Under the pieces are notes generated by a model. It did not search any database, had not been told where the DNA came from, and saw only the letters and a program-made list of their open reading frames with translations. Below are positions 9,661 to 18,230 of a stretch of DNA of 64,000 bases, in pieces; the stretch's first letter is position 1; each line of letters opens with the position of its first letter. A program made the position numbers and the translations under genes. Source of the DNA: Histomonas meleagridis (lineage: Eukaryota > Parabasalia > Tritrichomonadida > Dientamoebidae); NCBI GenBank assembly GCA_020186115.1, contig WSYJ01000036.1:1116001-1180000 (forward strand). Direction: 5' to 3'.

Positions 9661-11017
9661 ATGAATCATTCCTCCAATTACAGCTCCAAAAAGAAAAGAA
9701 GACAAGAAAAAGTACGACGTCTCGACACCGTATGAACTCCAAAAGGGTGTGTGCGTAACTGTTGATGAAACCACAGGGCAGTTGAAAGATGTTCCAAAGA
9801 AATTAGTTGCCGTTTTAGGCCCAAGAGTTGCTGCCAACGTTGTTGAAGACAACAATATTGACTCTTCATTGTTGCCTCCAGCAGCTACAATGTACAATGG
9901 AAATTTAATTAGTGATCCGATTTCATGTGAGCATGTGGTTCATGTAGACTTCAACAGCGAAATGGGTTTTGTCGGTTTGCCTCCAGAATGGGAGAAGCTC
10001 CTCAAGGTTAACGGTATCAGAAAAGAAGAAATCATTCAAAATCCTCAAGATGTTATCGATACCATGAATTTTGTCAATAACCCATCAGAAATGACATCAA
10101 CAGCTAATCAAGTCATTAATGGTGATGTTCCTCCTCTTCCAGATCTCAAAGATTTCCTTCGAAGCGATAATCCCAGAACTTTCCTTACTGATATCGAAAA
10201 GATTGACGAAGGATCTACGTGTACTGTTTATACTGCCAAGCAAAACGGCAAAGTTGTTGCTCTCAAAGAAATGATTTTGACCGAGAAAAATGAGAAAACC
10301 CTTCTTGAAGAAACACGCTTTATGAAGAGCATGAACAATCCATACATTGTTGAATTCTATTCAGCACATCGTATTGACAACCAACTCTGGATTGTCATGG
10401 AATATATGAATGGTGGCTCATTAACAAATGTTGCAACATTTTGTGATTGCCAAGAACCACACATTGCCTTCTTTGCCGAGAAGATATTACATGCACTTGA
10501 ATACATGCATAGTCAAAACAAGATTCATCGTGATATTAAGACAGATAACGTACTTCTTACAACTGATGGTCAAGTCAAGCTTGCAGACTTTGGATACACA
10601 GCACAGCTCTCATCTAGTGGTGAAAGTCGTAAGTCAATTGTTGGCACACCCTATTGGATGGCGCCCGAATTAATCAGAGCACAACCGTACACTTTTTCAG
10701 TTGATATTTGGTCGCTTGGTATTTTATGCAGAGAATTGGCAGAAGGTGAACCGCCCTATGTTGAGGTACCCCCAATGAGAGCACTTTTCCTTATCGTTTC
10801 ACAGGGGCTCCCCGAAATTTCAAACATCGAAAGCAGGTCACCCCAATTTTTGGACTTTTTGAATCAATGCTTAAATCCTGACCCTGCTAAAAGACCAACG
10901 GCAACAGAACTTTTGAAACATCCGTTCTTGAAGATGGCATGCGATGTAAAATACATTCCTCCTCTTCTTCAACTTGCTGCTGAACTTGCAAAAGAGGATA
11001 ACTTCGAGGACTTTTAA
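9661..11017 (+). CDS. PAK/STE20-type protein kinase, start disrupted by a probable 1-base shift
   Basis: The coding frame is open from 9665, but no in-frame ATG precedes residue MYNGN at 9889. An ATG at 9661 is one base out of frame: a single extra A after it separates it from IIPPITAPKRKEDKKK. The protein has a CRIB-like half motif (VSTPYELQKGVCVTVDETTG) and then a clear CRIB/PBD (ISDPISCEHVVHVDF, FVGLPPEWEKLL), which binds Rac/Cdc42-type GTPases. The kinase domain follows, with an unusual Gly-loop EGSTCTVY, ALKEM lysine, HRDIKTDNV, DFG and MAPEL, so it should be active. It probably signals to the cytoskeleton. If 9889 is the real start, the first CRIB-like part is lost. Confidence 0.85.
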
Positions 11018-11484
11018 GTAAAAGATAAAATAATCCAAAAATTAAATTTTTTTTTTCTTTGATTTAATCAAAGTGTTCATAAACATAATTTTATTTTCAT
11101 TTTATAGTACTCTTTAATCGAATTTTCATAATTTCAGCATGCAAACATCAAACTCTAGAATCAACCAAACATTTGATGAAACGGGTGAAATATTGCAAAT
11201 TGTCATATGGAATATGCTTTGTTTGTTATAAATTTTAATAATCATGAAATCAAAATAAATTGGAAGATAATAATCTCAAATCAAAAATATTTAATGTGTT
11301 TAAACGTATACTTCTAAAAAAAATATACAAAAGAATATTATCTTATTAGATTTGATTGAGAATAATAGAACAGAAAGTTGTTGAAAATATAAAGGCTTCA
11401 TATTTGCAAATACTAGAAAAGATGAAGAAGTTGAATCTCACAGAGATACAATTTTTAATGAAATCCAAGAAAACTTTGAAAACC
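11018..11484. other. Intergenic region
   Basis: About 470 AT-rich bases after the kinase. Nothing supportable as a gene, though coding-like remnants related to the next pseudogene may begin near 11400. Confidence 0.4.
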
Positions 11485-11870
11485 TTAAAAAAGACAATTG
11501 GAAACTTCATAAACAATTGACCGAAGAAGGAGATAACTCCAAATGAAATTGCAAAAGTAATTCGATATGATGAAATAGAAAAACTTCAAGAAATATCATC
11601 ACAAAATGATTTTAATTTTGATTAAAGCATTGAACCATCACTTTATGAAAGATGTGATATTATTTATTAATATAGTATTGGATTAATTACTTATTCAGCA
11701 TTCTTTGAGTCTATTAAATGTTTCAAATATTTAATAATGTAAATGTAAAGAACACAGATAAATATGCAGTTGCAAGTGGAAATGAAATTATCATTCAATA
11801 TTTGAATATGCATATGAAACTGTATTTGAATGATATTTTTATATTTTTTAAAGTTGTTATTTGGACGCAA
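11485..11870 (+). pseudogene. Decayed ankyrin/DUF3447-type gene fragment
   Basis: Across several frames this stretch reads like the N-terminal region of the ankyrin gene at 44750-47074: KDNWKLHKQLTEEG, then PNEIAKVIRYDEIEKLQ, EISSQNDFNFD, SLYERC, then FFESIKCFKYL and KYAVASGNE. The matching pieces there are KNDFALHKQLIKEG, PNEIAKIIRNDEIEKLQ, SIYERC, FFGSVKCFKYL and KYAVAGGNE. At least two frameshifts and several in-frame stops (for example after FNFD) interrupt it. It is therefore a dead relative of that family, truncated before the ankyrin repeats proper. Confidence 0.75.
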
Positions 11871-11945
11871 CAATTATTCAATCAGGTGTTTATCCACACA
11901 TCCACAAAGAAGAAGGAAGTAATATTCGGGTAAACGCCATTTTAT

Positions 11946-12590
11946 TTATTCTACATAACCACCTTCCGCTACAAAAACAGCACGCGATTTGCCTTGTTGA
12001 ACACACCAAGAGGCCTTCCTTTTATCAATGCAAAAGATTGGATCGCCTTTGCTTCCTTCCATTGGAACCAATGAAAAATTAAAAAATGAGAAGTTTAAAC
12101 ACAGATTTTTTGCGTTGAGAGACTTTGAGGCCGGGGAATAAATGAATCATCTTTTAGAGCAAACTTTGCATGAAGAGATCGCTCAAGAACATCAACGCGT
12201 GAAGTGGTGTCACTGTTAGATGAAGAACTTTCTTCTTTTATATTGTTCGTCTTTGGATCTCAAATTCAGATGCAGGGAACTCAAGAATATCGGCACCTTT
12301 GTCGTGCAATGGGTGCTTAGATGGACCTTTGTCGTATTTTCAATATGCGTTTTCTTTTTTGATGATTTGATTCGATAAAATTTACTTTGCTTTGAATTAG
12401 ATGTTTTGGAATCTGGATACATGAAAGTTTGTTGCCTGGGTGTGCTAGTTGGTGTAGCTTTGGCTTTATCTGATAGAGCAGATCTTGATGATTGAATATC
12501 ATTCGATGCTACTGATTCTAGCTCGTATAAGGATATCATGGATACAGTTGGTTTTATTAAAATTAATCTTATTACGACAAGAAATAACAA
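11946..12590 (-). pseudogene. Decayed gene, unknown product
   Basis: Coding-like stretches follow one another on the minus strand in shifting frames: from 12590 a 124-codon frame with TPRQQTFMYPD, then near 12320 a patch with HPLHDKGADILEFPASEFEI, then near 12200 one with SSSNSDTTSRVDVLERSLHA, and last an intact 38-codon frame with its own ATG at 12060-12062 (MEGSKGDPIFCIDKRKASW, ending GGYVE). The base composition is more GC-rich than the intergenic background. The last piece could be a small gene in its own right. I do not recognise the protein. Confidence 0.4.
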
Positions 12591-12965
12591 TTTGATCTTC
12601 CGGAAAAATGCTTACATTGGATTTCTTTTGGTAAAAAAAATTCGGATGTACTTGGAATCATATTTATAGTGTGTTTGCTGTTGATAGTCCTTGAATGTCT
12701 GTAAAAAAGTTTGTATCTGGTATTGATATGATTATTTTGAATGCCATAATTTTGCAGTTTTTAATTGTTAGAAGAAGTTGTTGCGTTGTTGCTTTCATCG
12801 AAGGAAAACAACAATTTCAGCCATAACGTATTCTCCTTAGATTAGGGCCACCCCATCTGCCACTACACTTTTTCATTTTTCAATGCAAATAGCGGTTATG
12901 ACGTGGGAAGCAATGGGGCGCCCCATATTCGATAAATAACCGTTTACCATTCGATTTCCCAACAC
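12591..12965. promoter_or_regulatory. Promoter region of the pyrophosphatase-like gene
   Basis: The last 80 bases carry AGCGGTTA (near 12893), the palindrome ATGGGGCGCCCCAT (GC core 12915-12924) and ATAACCGTTTA (near 12935), all within 75 bp of the ATG. Such GC-rich motifs stand out in AT-rich DNA. The role is inferred from position. The remainder of the stretch has no supportable gene. Confidence 0.5.
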
Positions 12966-13613
12966 ATGATTCCATCAGAAAGCGACGATAATGAATATAA
13001 AATGTACTTAGATATGGTTTTTCATAAAGCCGAATCAAAGAGGATTCCACCAAAAAAGATATCAGATCGTTCTTTAATGATGCATCATCCTTGGCATAAT
13101 GTTCCAATTGGACAAGCATGTCCTAAAGTTGTTACCTGTGTTGTCGAGACACCAGCAGAATCAAGATTAAAAACAACCGTTGATAATCCAACTGGTCTTC
13201 TTAAAGTTGATCGGATTCTCTTTTCTTCTCTTGTTTTCCCAGCAAATTATGGATTAATTCCCGAAACCCTGACAGATTCTAATGGGCCACTTGGAATTTT
13301 TATCCTTTGTCAGCTTTCAATTCCACCATTATGTATTATGAAAGCACGTCCAATTGGTTTAATGCCAATGCTCAACAATGGTAAAAAGGATGACATAATC
13401 ATTGGCGTATGTGTTACAGATCCAGAGTATAATATCTACTTTGATATATCAGAACTTCCTCCACATAAAATGCTCCAAATCAATCAATTTTTCGAGGATA
13501 GTCAAACACTTGAACATGGGAACGCAAAGGCTTTCGAAATGGAAGGTTCAAATAGAGCAAAAAAGGAAATCCAAAGATGTAATACAGCTTATCGCGAATT
13601 CTTTCATGTCTAA
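12966..13613 (+). CDS. Family I inorganic pyrophosphatase homologue, predicted inactive
   Basis: 215 residues clearly homologous to soluble family I pyrophosphatases: TGLLKVDRILFSS, VFPANYGLIPETL, KARPIGLMPML, then DDIIIGV, DPEY, LPPHK and FFED. The catalytic metal ligands are missing. The family motif DGDPxD is replaced by SNGPLG (residues 105-110), removing all three Asp; the DE pair before the fourth Asp is NN (137-138); the conserved Lys after it is Ile144; and the Tyr-Lys pair near the C-terminus is Ser-Gln (179-180). One Asp (142), the Lys and the Arg of the N-terminal half remain. The intact reading frame suggests a maintained non-catalytic role. Hydrolysis of pyrophosphate is not expected. 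Confidence 0.88.
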   Translation: MIPSESDDNEYKMYLDMVFHKAESKRIPPKKISDRSLMMHHPWHNVPIGQACPKVVTCVVETPAESRLKTTVDNPTGLLKVDRILFSSLVFPANYGLIPETLTDSNGPLGIFILCQLSIPPLCIMKARPIGLMPMLNNGKKDDIIIGVCVTDPEYNIYFDISELPPHKMLQINQFFEDSQTLEHGNAKAFEMEGSNRAKKEIQRCNTAYREFFHV

Positions 13614-14009
13614 AATAAAAATTATTTAGTTTCTTAGTATATCACTTATCATTCTCCATGATGTTAAAGCGTTGTATTGAACTTGATAAAATAATTATAT
13701 TGAAATTACAAAATATCTTAAAAATCAATCGCTCGTATCATGCCTATTATGTTTCCATTGAATCGTTGTTATAAAAAAGAAACTTAATTTAGGTTTTGTT
13801 GAGATTAAATTTAAAAAAAAAATATTTCATAGAACAAATTTTTTCCTATTCATTTTTTATTATTCTTTGATGATTGGTTTTATGAAATTTTTACACATTG
13901 ATTACGAACTATAATGTTTCCAAAAGCACAATTTTATAAATAATGTCACTTTTTGATTTTAGCAAATATGTAAACTATTTAAACAAGCGAAAAAAATTTC
14001 TTAATAGAA
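13614..14009. other. Intergenic region
   Basis: About 400 AT-rich bases between two same-strand genes; nothing recognisable beyond poly-A/T tracts. Confidence 0.5.
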
Positions 14010-17000
14010 ATGAGAAAGACTGATCACACATATTCAGAAACAACACTATCATCTCTTCTTGATCTTTGTCTAACACTGAATGCACAACAATTGAAAAGGC
14101 AATTAAAACCCATTTATTCAAAAATATATGGCTTAGATTATATCATGAATAATCAAAAGCAAAATTTACTTCATGTACTTGCTGCAAACCATGATTTTGT
14201 GAATTGGCCAGTACTTCTCAAAGGATTTGTTTATTTAGACTTAATTGATGCTTTTCAACAAACTGCACTTTATATTGCTGTTAACAACAAAAATTTTGTT
14301 GCCATACAAAATCTTGTCTTTAATGGCGCTTCTACAACTATTGAAGATGAACATGGAATTAATCCAATTCAATTAGCTTGTCAACTCAATTATGATCAAG
14401 GACTAGCAGAATTAACAAAACCATTTACAGGTGTTTATTATATAGCAAAAAATCCCATTCGAATTGCAAACATATGTATTGACCATCAATCAAAAGATGC
14501 TTTCAAAGTCTTCTTAAAAAAGCTTCCAGAAGACAAACTTAACACCACAGATGACGAAGGGTATGGTATAATTCATTATATTGTATTAGCTAATCGTATC
14601 GATTTTCTTAAAATTCTTCTTCGTCTTAATTCAGACACTCTTAATCCAAAAGTTGACATTAATCTTAAAGTTAAAATGGAAGGAAAAGTTAAGAAGACAC
14701 CAATTGAACTTGCTACCTCATGTGAAATTGCTGAATATTTATATGCAAATGGTGCTACATTTAACAAGAAATCTCCTACACCCATTATATCTGATATCAT
14801 TTCTCGTTCATCTCAATGGGCTACTACTGGTGTTTCCATTGGAATATCACCATTACATAAAGCCGCTATGGAAGGAGATTCCAATGTCATTAAATCATAT
14901 AACGAAAGCAAAGTTGATATTGTAGATACATTTAAGATGACACCTCTTTTATATGCAATTCCAGGTTCTCAAACACAAGTAATATCATTACTTCTAGAAA
15001 AAGGCGCAGATCCTAATTTCTTTACTGGAGTTACTACTGCGTTCCATTATGCTGCTCTTAAAGGAAGTGTTAATGTCTTCAAGCAATTAGCCGCTGTTGT
15101 CCAACCCGACTTTACAAAAGACGATGCAATGGGGCGGTCCATTTTAACGTGCGCAGTTGCCAATGGGAACCCAGATCTTATATCAACTATCTTAAGCATG
15201 AATCATCCAATTGATCCAAGTATCAATATGATAATGCGTTTAACCAAAAAGTTTGATGACGCCAAAGCTTCTTTTGTATATGAAGTATTACTTAACTATA
15301 ATTTTCCTCTTAATTATCCATATGAAAATAATAAAACAATGTTACTAACGGCAATTGAAACCGGTAGAACTCAATTTGCTGCAACAATCTTAAAATGTCA
15401 AAAAGGAAAAAAAATCAATACATATGAATTTGATCCAGAAAGGTGTTTAATTATATCAGTCTTAAATGAATACGCCGAAATCGTAAAGCTCTTATTACAA
15501 GCAGGGGTATCAGCTGATATAATGAATCATGGTCGACCATTATTTCATGACACTGTTAATCATAAAACAAATTTGATACGTAATGCGTTACTTGCTGAAC
15601 ATCCCGAATTAAATGTATCTGTCGATCAAATGGGTAATACATTTTTACATCGAGCTGCAGTTACAAATTGTACTGAAGCATTAAAAGTTTCAATTAATGA
15701 ACTAAAGATTGACATAAACATAAAGAATCAAGCTGGTATTACAGCATTACATTATTTAGTACAACGACCATCAGATAATTTCCGAACTAATTTTCAATTT
15801 TTAACAGAAAATGGCGCTGATATTTATGCTGTCAATGATAAAAAGCAAAACATTTTACATATTTGTGCTGATTTTTCAAATGTTACTGCACTTCAACAAC
15901 TTATCGGATCAAATGAAGAAAACTTGTTAACCGATGAGCAAATAACAACATTGTTAGCGCAAGAGAATATAGATGGCTTTAGCCCATTAGAATTTGCAGC
16001 CAAAAGAGTCAATTATAAAGCATTAAATTTAATCTCATTCCACAAGCAACTTCCAATTTTCGACTCACCATTATCAACAGAAGCATTAGATAAATATTTG
16101 GCTAAAGGTTTCTCACCGAATGCATGCAACAAAGAGGGATATTCACTCCTAATACTTTCGATACAATTGTATAAAACCGATAATTTCTTAGGTTTACAAC
16201 TTGTCAACAAATTAATTAAAGCAAAAGTTGATCCAAATCTTCCAAGTCCTGAAGGCTTAATGCCAATTCATTATGCGATTAAAGCAGGAAGTACTGATAT
16301 AGTGAATACGTTGATGAAAGTCGGTGCTAATTTTTTAGTTGAACCAATCATTACTGCATATGCACGAGAAAATAATCAACAAGAGATATTAGAATTAGTA
16401 AAGTTACCAGAAAAGCATGCGAGTGCTATATATGAATTATTAGCAATCCAAGATAATGCAGTACCAATATTGGGATGCATCTGTAAAAATTCTCGAACAT
16501 TTGGAGGTAACCAAAATATATTATCATACATGGAACAGGTCAAGTTTATGCATCGTTTACTGGTATTATTTCGGAAACGATTTCATGTAATATATTCCGA
16601 ATTAAATTTGTCCACTGAAATAGGACCATTTTTGTTATATTTCGTTGATGCCTTTTTGCCCTTGTTAAGTATAGCAGCTTCTTATGAAACAGCAATTTCA
16701 ATAATTCGAGGTTCGCCAAAACTTTCCCAGCTCTTAAGTAATCCAAGTGGACATCAAAAACTTTGTTTAGATGATGTATTAATTGTTCCAACTCAACAAT
16801 TCACTTATTATCCGGAATTAATTAAAGCGATAATTAATGTGATGCCAAGTGAACATAATGACTTACCATTCTTAAGAAAGGCGCAAATTAAATTTGCTTA
16901 CATTGGTCGGACTGTAAATGAACGTAAATTGATTGCAGAGTCACAACGTGAATTATGTACAATTAAACTAATTACAAGAATTAATGACCGTAAAACGACG

Positions 17001-17723
17001 TTTAAGATCGATGACATGTTATTAAGTCGTGGGCAATTTGAAAGGAAAATCTATAAACCTCCACAAAAAGATTTCAATCCTCAAAATGTCTCTGAAAACT
17101 TTGACTGGGGACTACGAACATATTACCATCAGGTTGGTAACTTTAACATCCCTTATTTCGGGTTGATCGGGAGTAGCATGGAAAGTTTCATCGGCAAAAC
17201 AAAAATTGCCATTTACTTGTTCAGAAATATCGTTTTGTTTGGAATTCAAAAGAACGCCGATCAATTCAAATTGAAATTTTCGTGTCGGAGTTCTGAGGTG
17301 TTATGGGACTTCAGCAAGGAAAATGGACCTAACGCAGTGATGTTATACGCCCCTTTTGGATCAATGTTGTTGAAATTCGCACCACCAAAAGGAACTAGCG
17401 TTAACTTCGAAAGAAATAGATGGAGATCTGATGTCGAAAAATTGGCAATTATTGACGAGGCTGATAACCCTTCACCAAATGGATTCGAGATCTGTTACGC
17501 TTCGTGGGTAAGCGCGAGTTCGAATTGCGTCAGTTCTTATACATTTCATGTGAAATGTGCAACAAAAACTGAAGCAAAGGAAAAAATTTTACAGGCTCTC
17601 ACTGACAATGGAATTAAGGTGTTGGCAAAGCCGAACCCTTTGATTAATTATGATTTTCAAACACTGAAAACAAATGAAGGACAGGAAAGCGATGTCATTT
17701 CGGATTTGATGAGCCAAGTATAA
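14010..17723 (+). CDS. Ankyrin-repeat RhoGEF (DH-PH) fusion
   Basis: 1237 residues. Residues about 45-810 are ankyrin repeats, many divergent (for example NQKQNLLHVLAANHDF, ISPLHKAAMEGDSNV, GLMPIHYAIKAGSTDIVNTL). From about 835 to 980 there is a Dbl-homology domain: an N-terminal helix with FMHRLLVLFRKRFHVIYSEL, IGPFLLYFVDAFLPLL, and the hallmark VLIVPTQQFTYYPELIKAII, equivalent to the LLIxPxQRxxxYxLLL helix. About 1000-1220 looks like a PH domain ending in a C-terminal helix (KCATKTEAKEKILQAL). DH-PH proteins load GTP on Rho/Rac GTPases. The ankyrin part probably targets or regulates it. It may act in the same pathway as the PAK-type kinase upstream. The canonical QR is QQ here, so activity should be tested. 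Confidence 0.8.
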   Translation: MRKTDHTYSETTLSSLLDLCLTLNAQQLKRQLKPIYSKIYGLDYIMNNQKQNLLHVLAANHDFVNWPVLLKGFVYLDLIDAFQQTALYIAVNNKNFVAIQNLVFNGASTTIEDEHGINPIQLACQLNYDQGLAELTKPFTGVYYIAKNPIRIANICIDHQSKDAFKVFLKKLPEDKLNTTDDEGYGIIHYIVLANRIDFLKILLRLNSDTLNPKVDINLKVKMEGKVKKTPIELATSCEIAEYLYANGATFNKKSPTPIISDIISRSSQWATTGVSIGISPLHKAAMEGDSNVIKSYNESKVDIVDTFKMTPLLYAIPGSQTQVISLLLEKGADPNFFTGVTTAFHYAALKGSVNVFKQLAAVVQPDFTKDDAMGRSILTCAVANGNPDLISTILSMNHPIDPSINMIMRLTKKFDDAKASFVYEVLLNYNFPLNYPYENNKTMLLTAIETGRTQFAATILKCQKGKKINTYEFDPERCLIISVLNEYAEIVKLLLQAGVSADIMNHGRPLFHDTVNHKTNLIRNALLAEHPELNVSVDQMGNTFLHRAAVTNCTEALKVSINELKIDINIKNQAGITALHYLVQRPSDNFRTNFQFLTENGADIYAVNDKKQNILHICADFSNVTALQQLIGSNEENLLTDEQITTLLAQENIDGFSPLEFAAKRVNYKALNLISFHKQLPIFDSPLSTEALDKYLAKGFSPNACNKEGYSLLILSIQLYKTDNFLGLQLVNKLIKAKVDPNLPSPEGLMPIHYAIKAGSTDIVNTLMKVGANFLVEPIITAYARENNQQEILELVKLPEKHASAIYELLAIQDNAVPILGCICKNSRTFGGNQNILSYMEQVKFMHRLLVLFRKRFHVIYSELNLSTEIGPFLLYFVDAFLPLLSIAASYETAISIIRGSPKLSQLLSNPSGHQKLCLDDVLIVPTQQFTYYPELIKAIINVMPSEHNDLPFLRKAQIKFAYIGRTVNERKLIAESQRELCTIKLITRINDRKTTFKIDDMLLSRGQFERKIYKPPQKDFNPQNVSENFDWGLRTYYHQVGNFNIPYFGLIGSSMESFIGKTKIAIYLFRNIVLFGIQKNADQFKLKFSCRSSEVLWDFSKENGPNAVMLYAPFGSMLLKFAPPKGTSVNFERNRWRSDVEKLAIIDEADNPSPNGFEICYASWVSASSNCVSSYTFHVKCATKTEAKEKILQALTDNGIKVLAKPNPLINYDFQTLKTNEGQESDVISDLMSQV

Positions 17724-17974
17724 GCGGAAAAGTAAAAAAGTTTTGTAATAGCGAATTGGAATTTATTTTTATTATGAAAATATTAAATAATGTGAATATG
17801 AATAAAGAAATTTTACTTAATATAATATATTATTAATTAAATTAATATCCCTTTTATAAAAGTTATTGATTTCATGACATTTTTAGTTTTCATGCATTAA
17901 GAAAAAAACATTTTTATTTATTTGAAATGATTATATATGAATCATATTTAATATATATTTAAGTATATCAGTTC

Positions 17975-18046
17975 TCTCCCGTAGTGTAATGGTTAGCACA
18001 TGGGACTTTGAATCCCGGGACGGAGGTTCGATTCCTCCCGGGAGAA
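17975..18046 (+). tRNA. tRNA-Gln (UUG anticodon)
   Basis: A complete cloverleaf: acceptor TCTCCCG pairs with CGGGAGA, D stem GTGT with GCAC (one wobble), anticodon stem TGGGA with TCCCG around loop CTTTGAA (anticodon TTG, reading CAA), and T stem GGAGG with CCTCC around TTCGATT. Box A- and B-like internal promoter sequences are present, and TTTTTT follows at 18051 as a pol III terminator. No intron. The discriminator is A46. Confidence 0.97.
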
Positions 18047-18230
18047 CTACTTTTTTCATTTTTCGAATGATTTCTATTTCATAAAAATTTGTTATCATAA
18101 TTATGTTACTTCAATGTAATTTTTCCCCACATTTTTATTATAAGAACACAAATTTTTAAGAACTTTTATTAATACAAATGATATCAAACATTCATAATAA
18201 CAAAAAGAATTACTTACAAATTTTTTTCTA

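Noticed and set aside
9586-9897. Minus-strand frame over the kinase N-terminus
   Set aside because: The plus strand reads CRIB-like sequence there; the minus frame is its shadow.
12880-13119. Minus-strand frame over the pyrophosphatase start
   Set aside because: Overlaps a clear homologue on the other strand and has no protein-like features.
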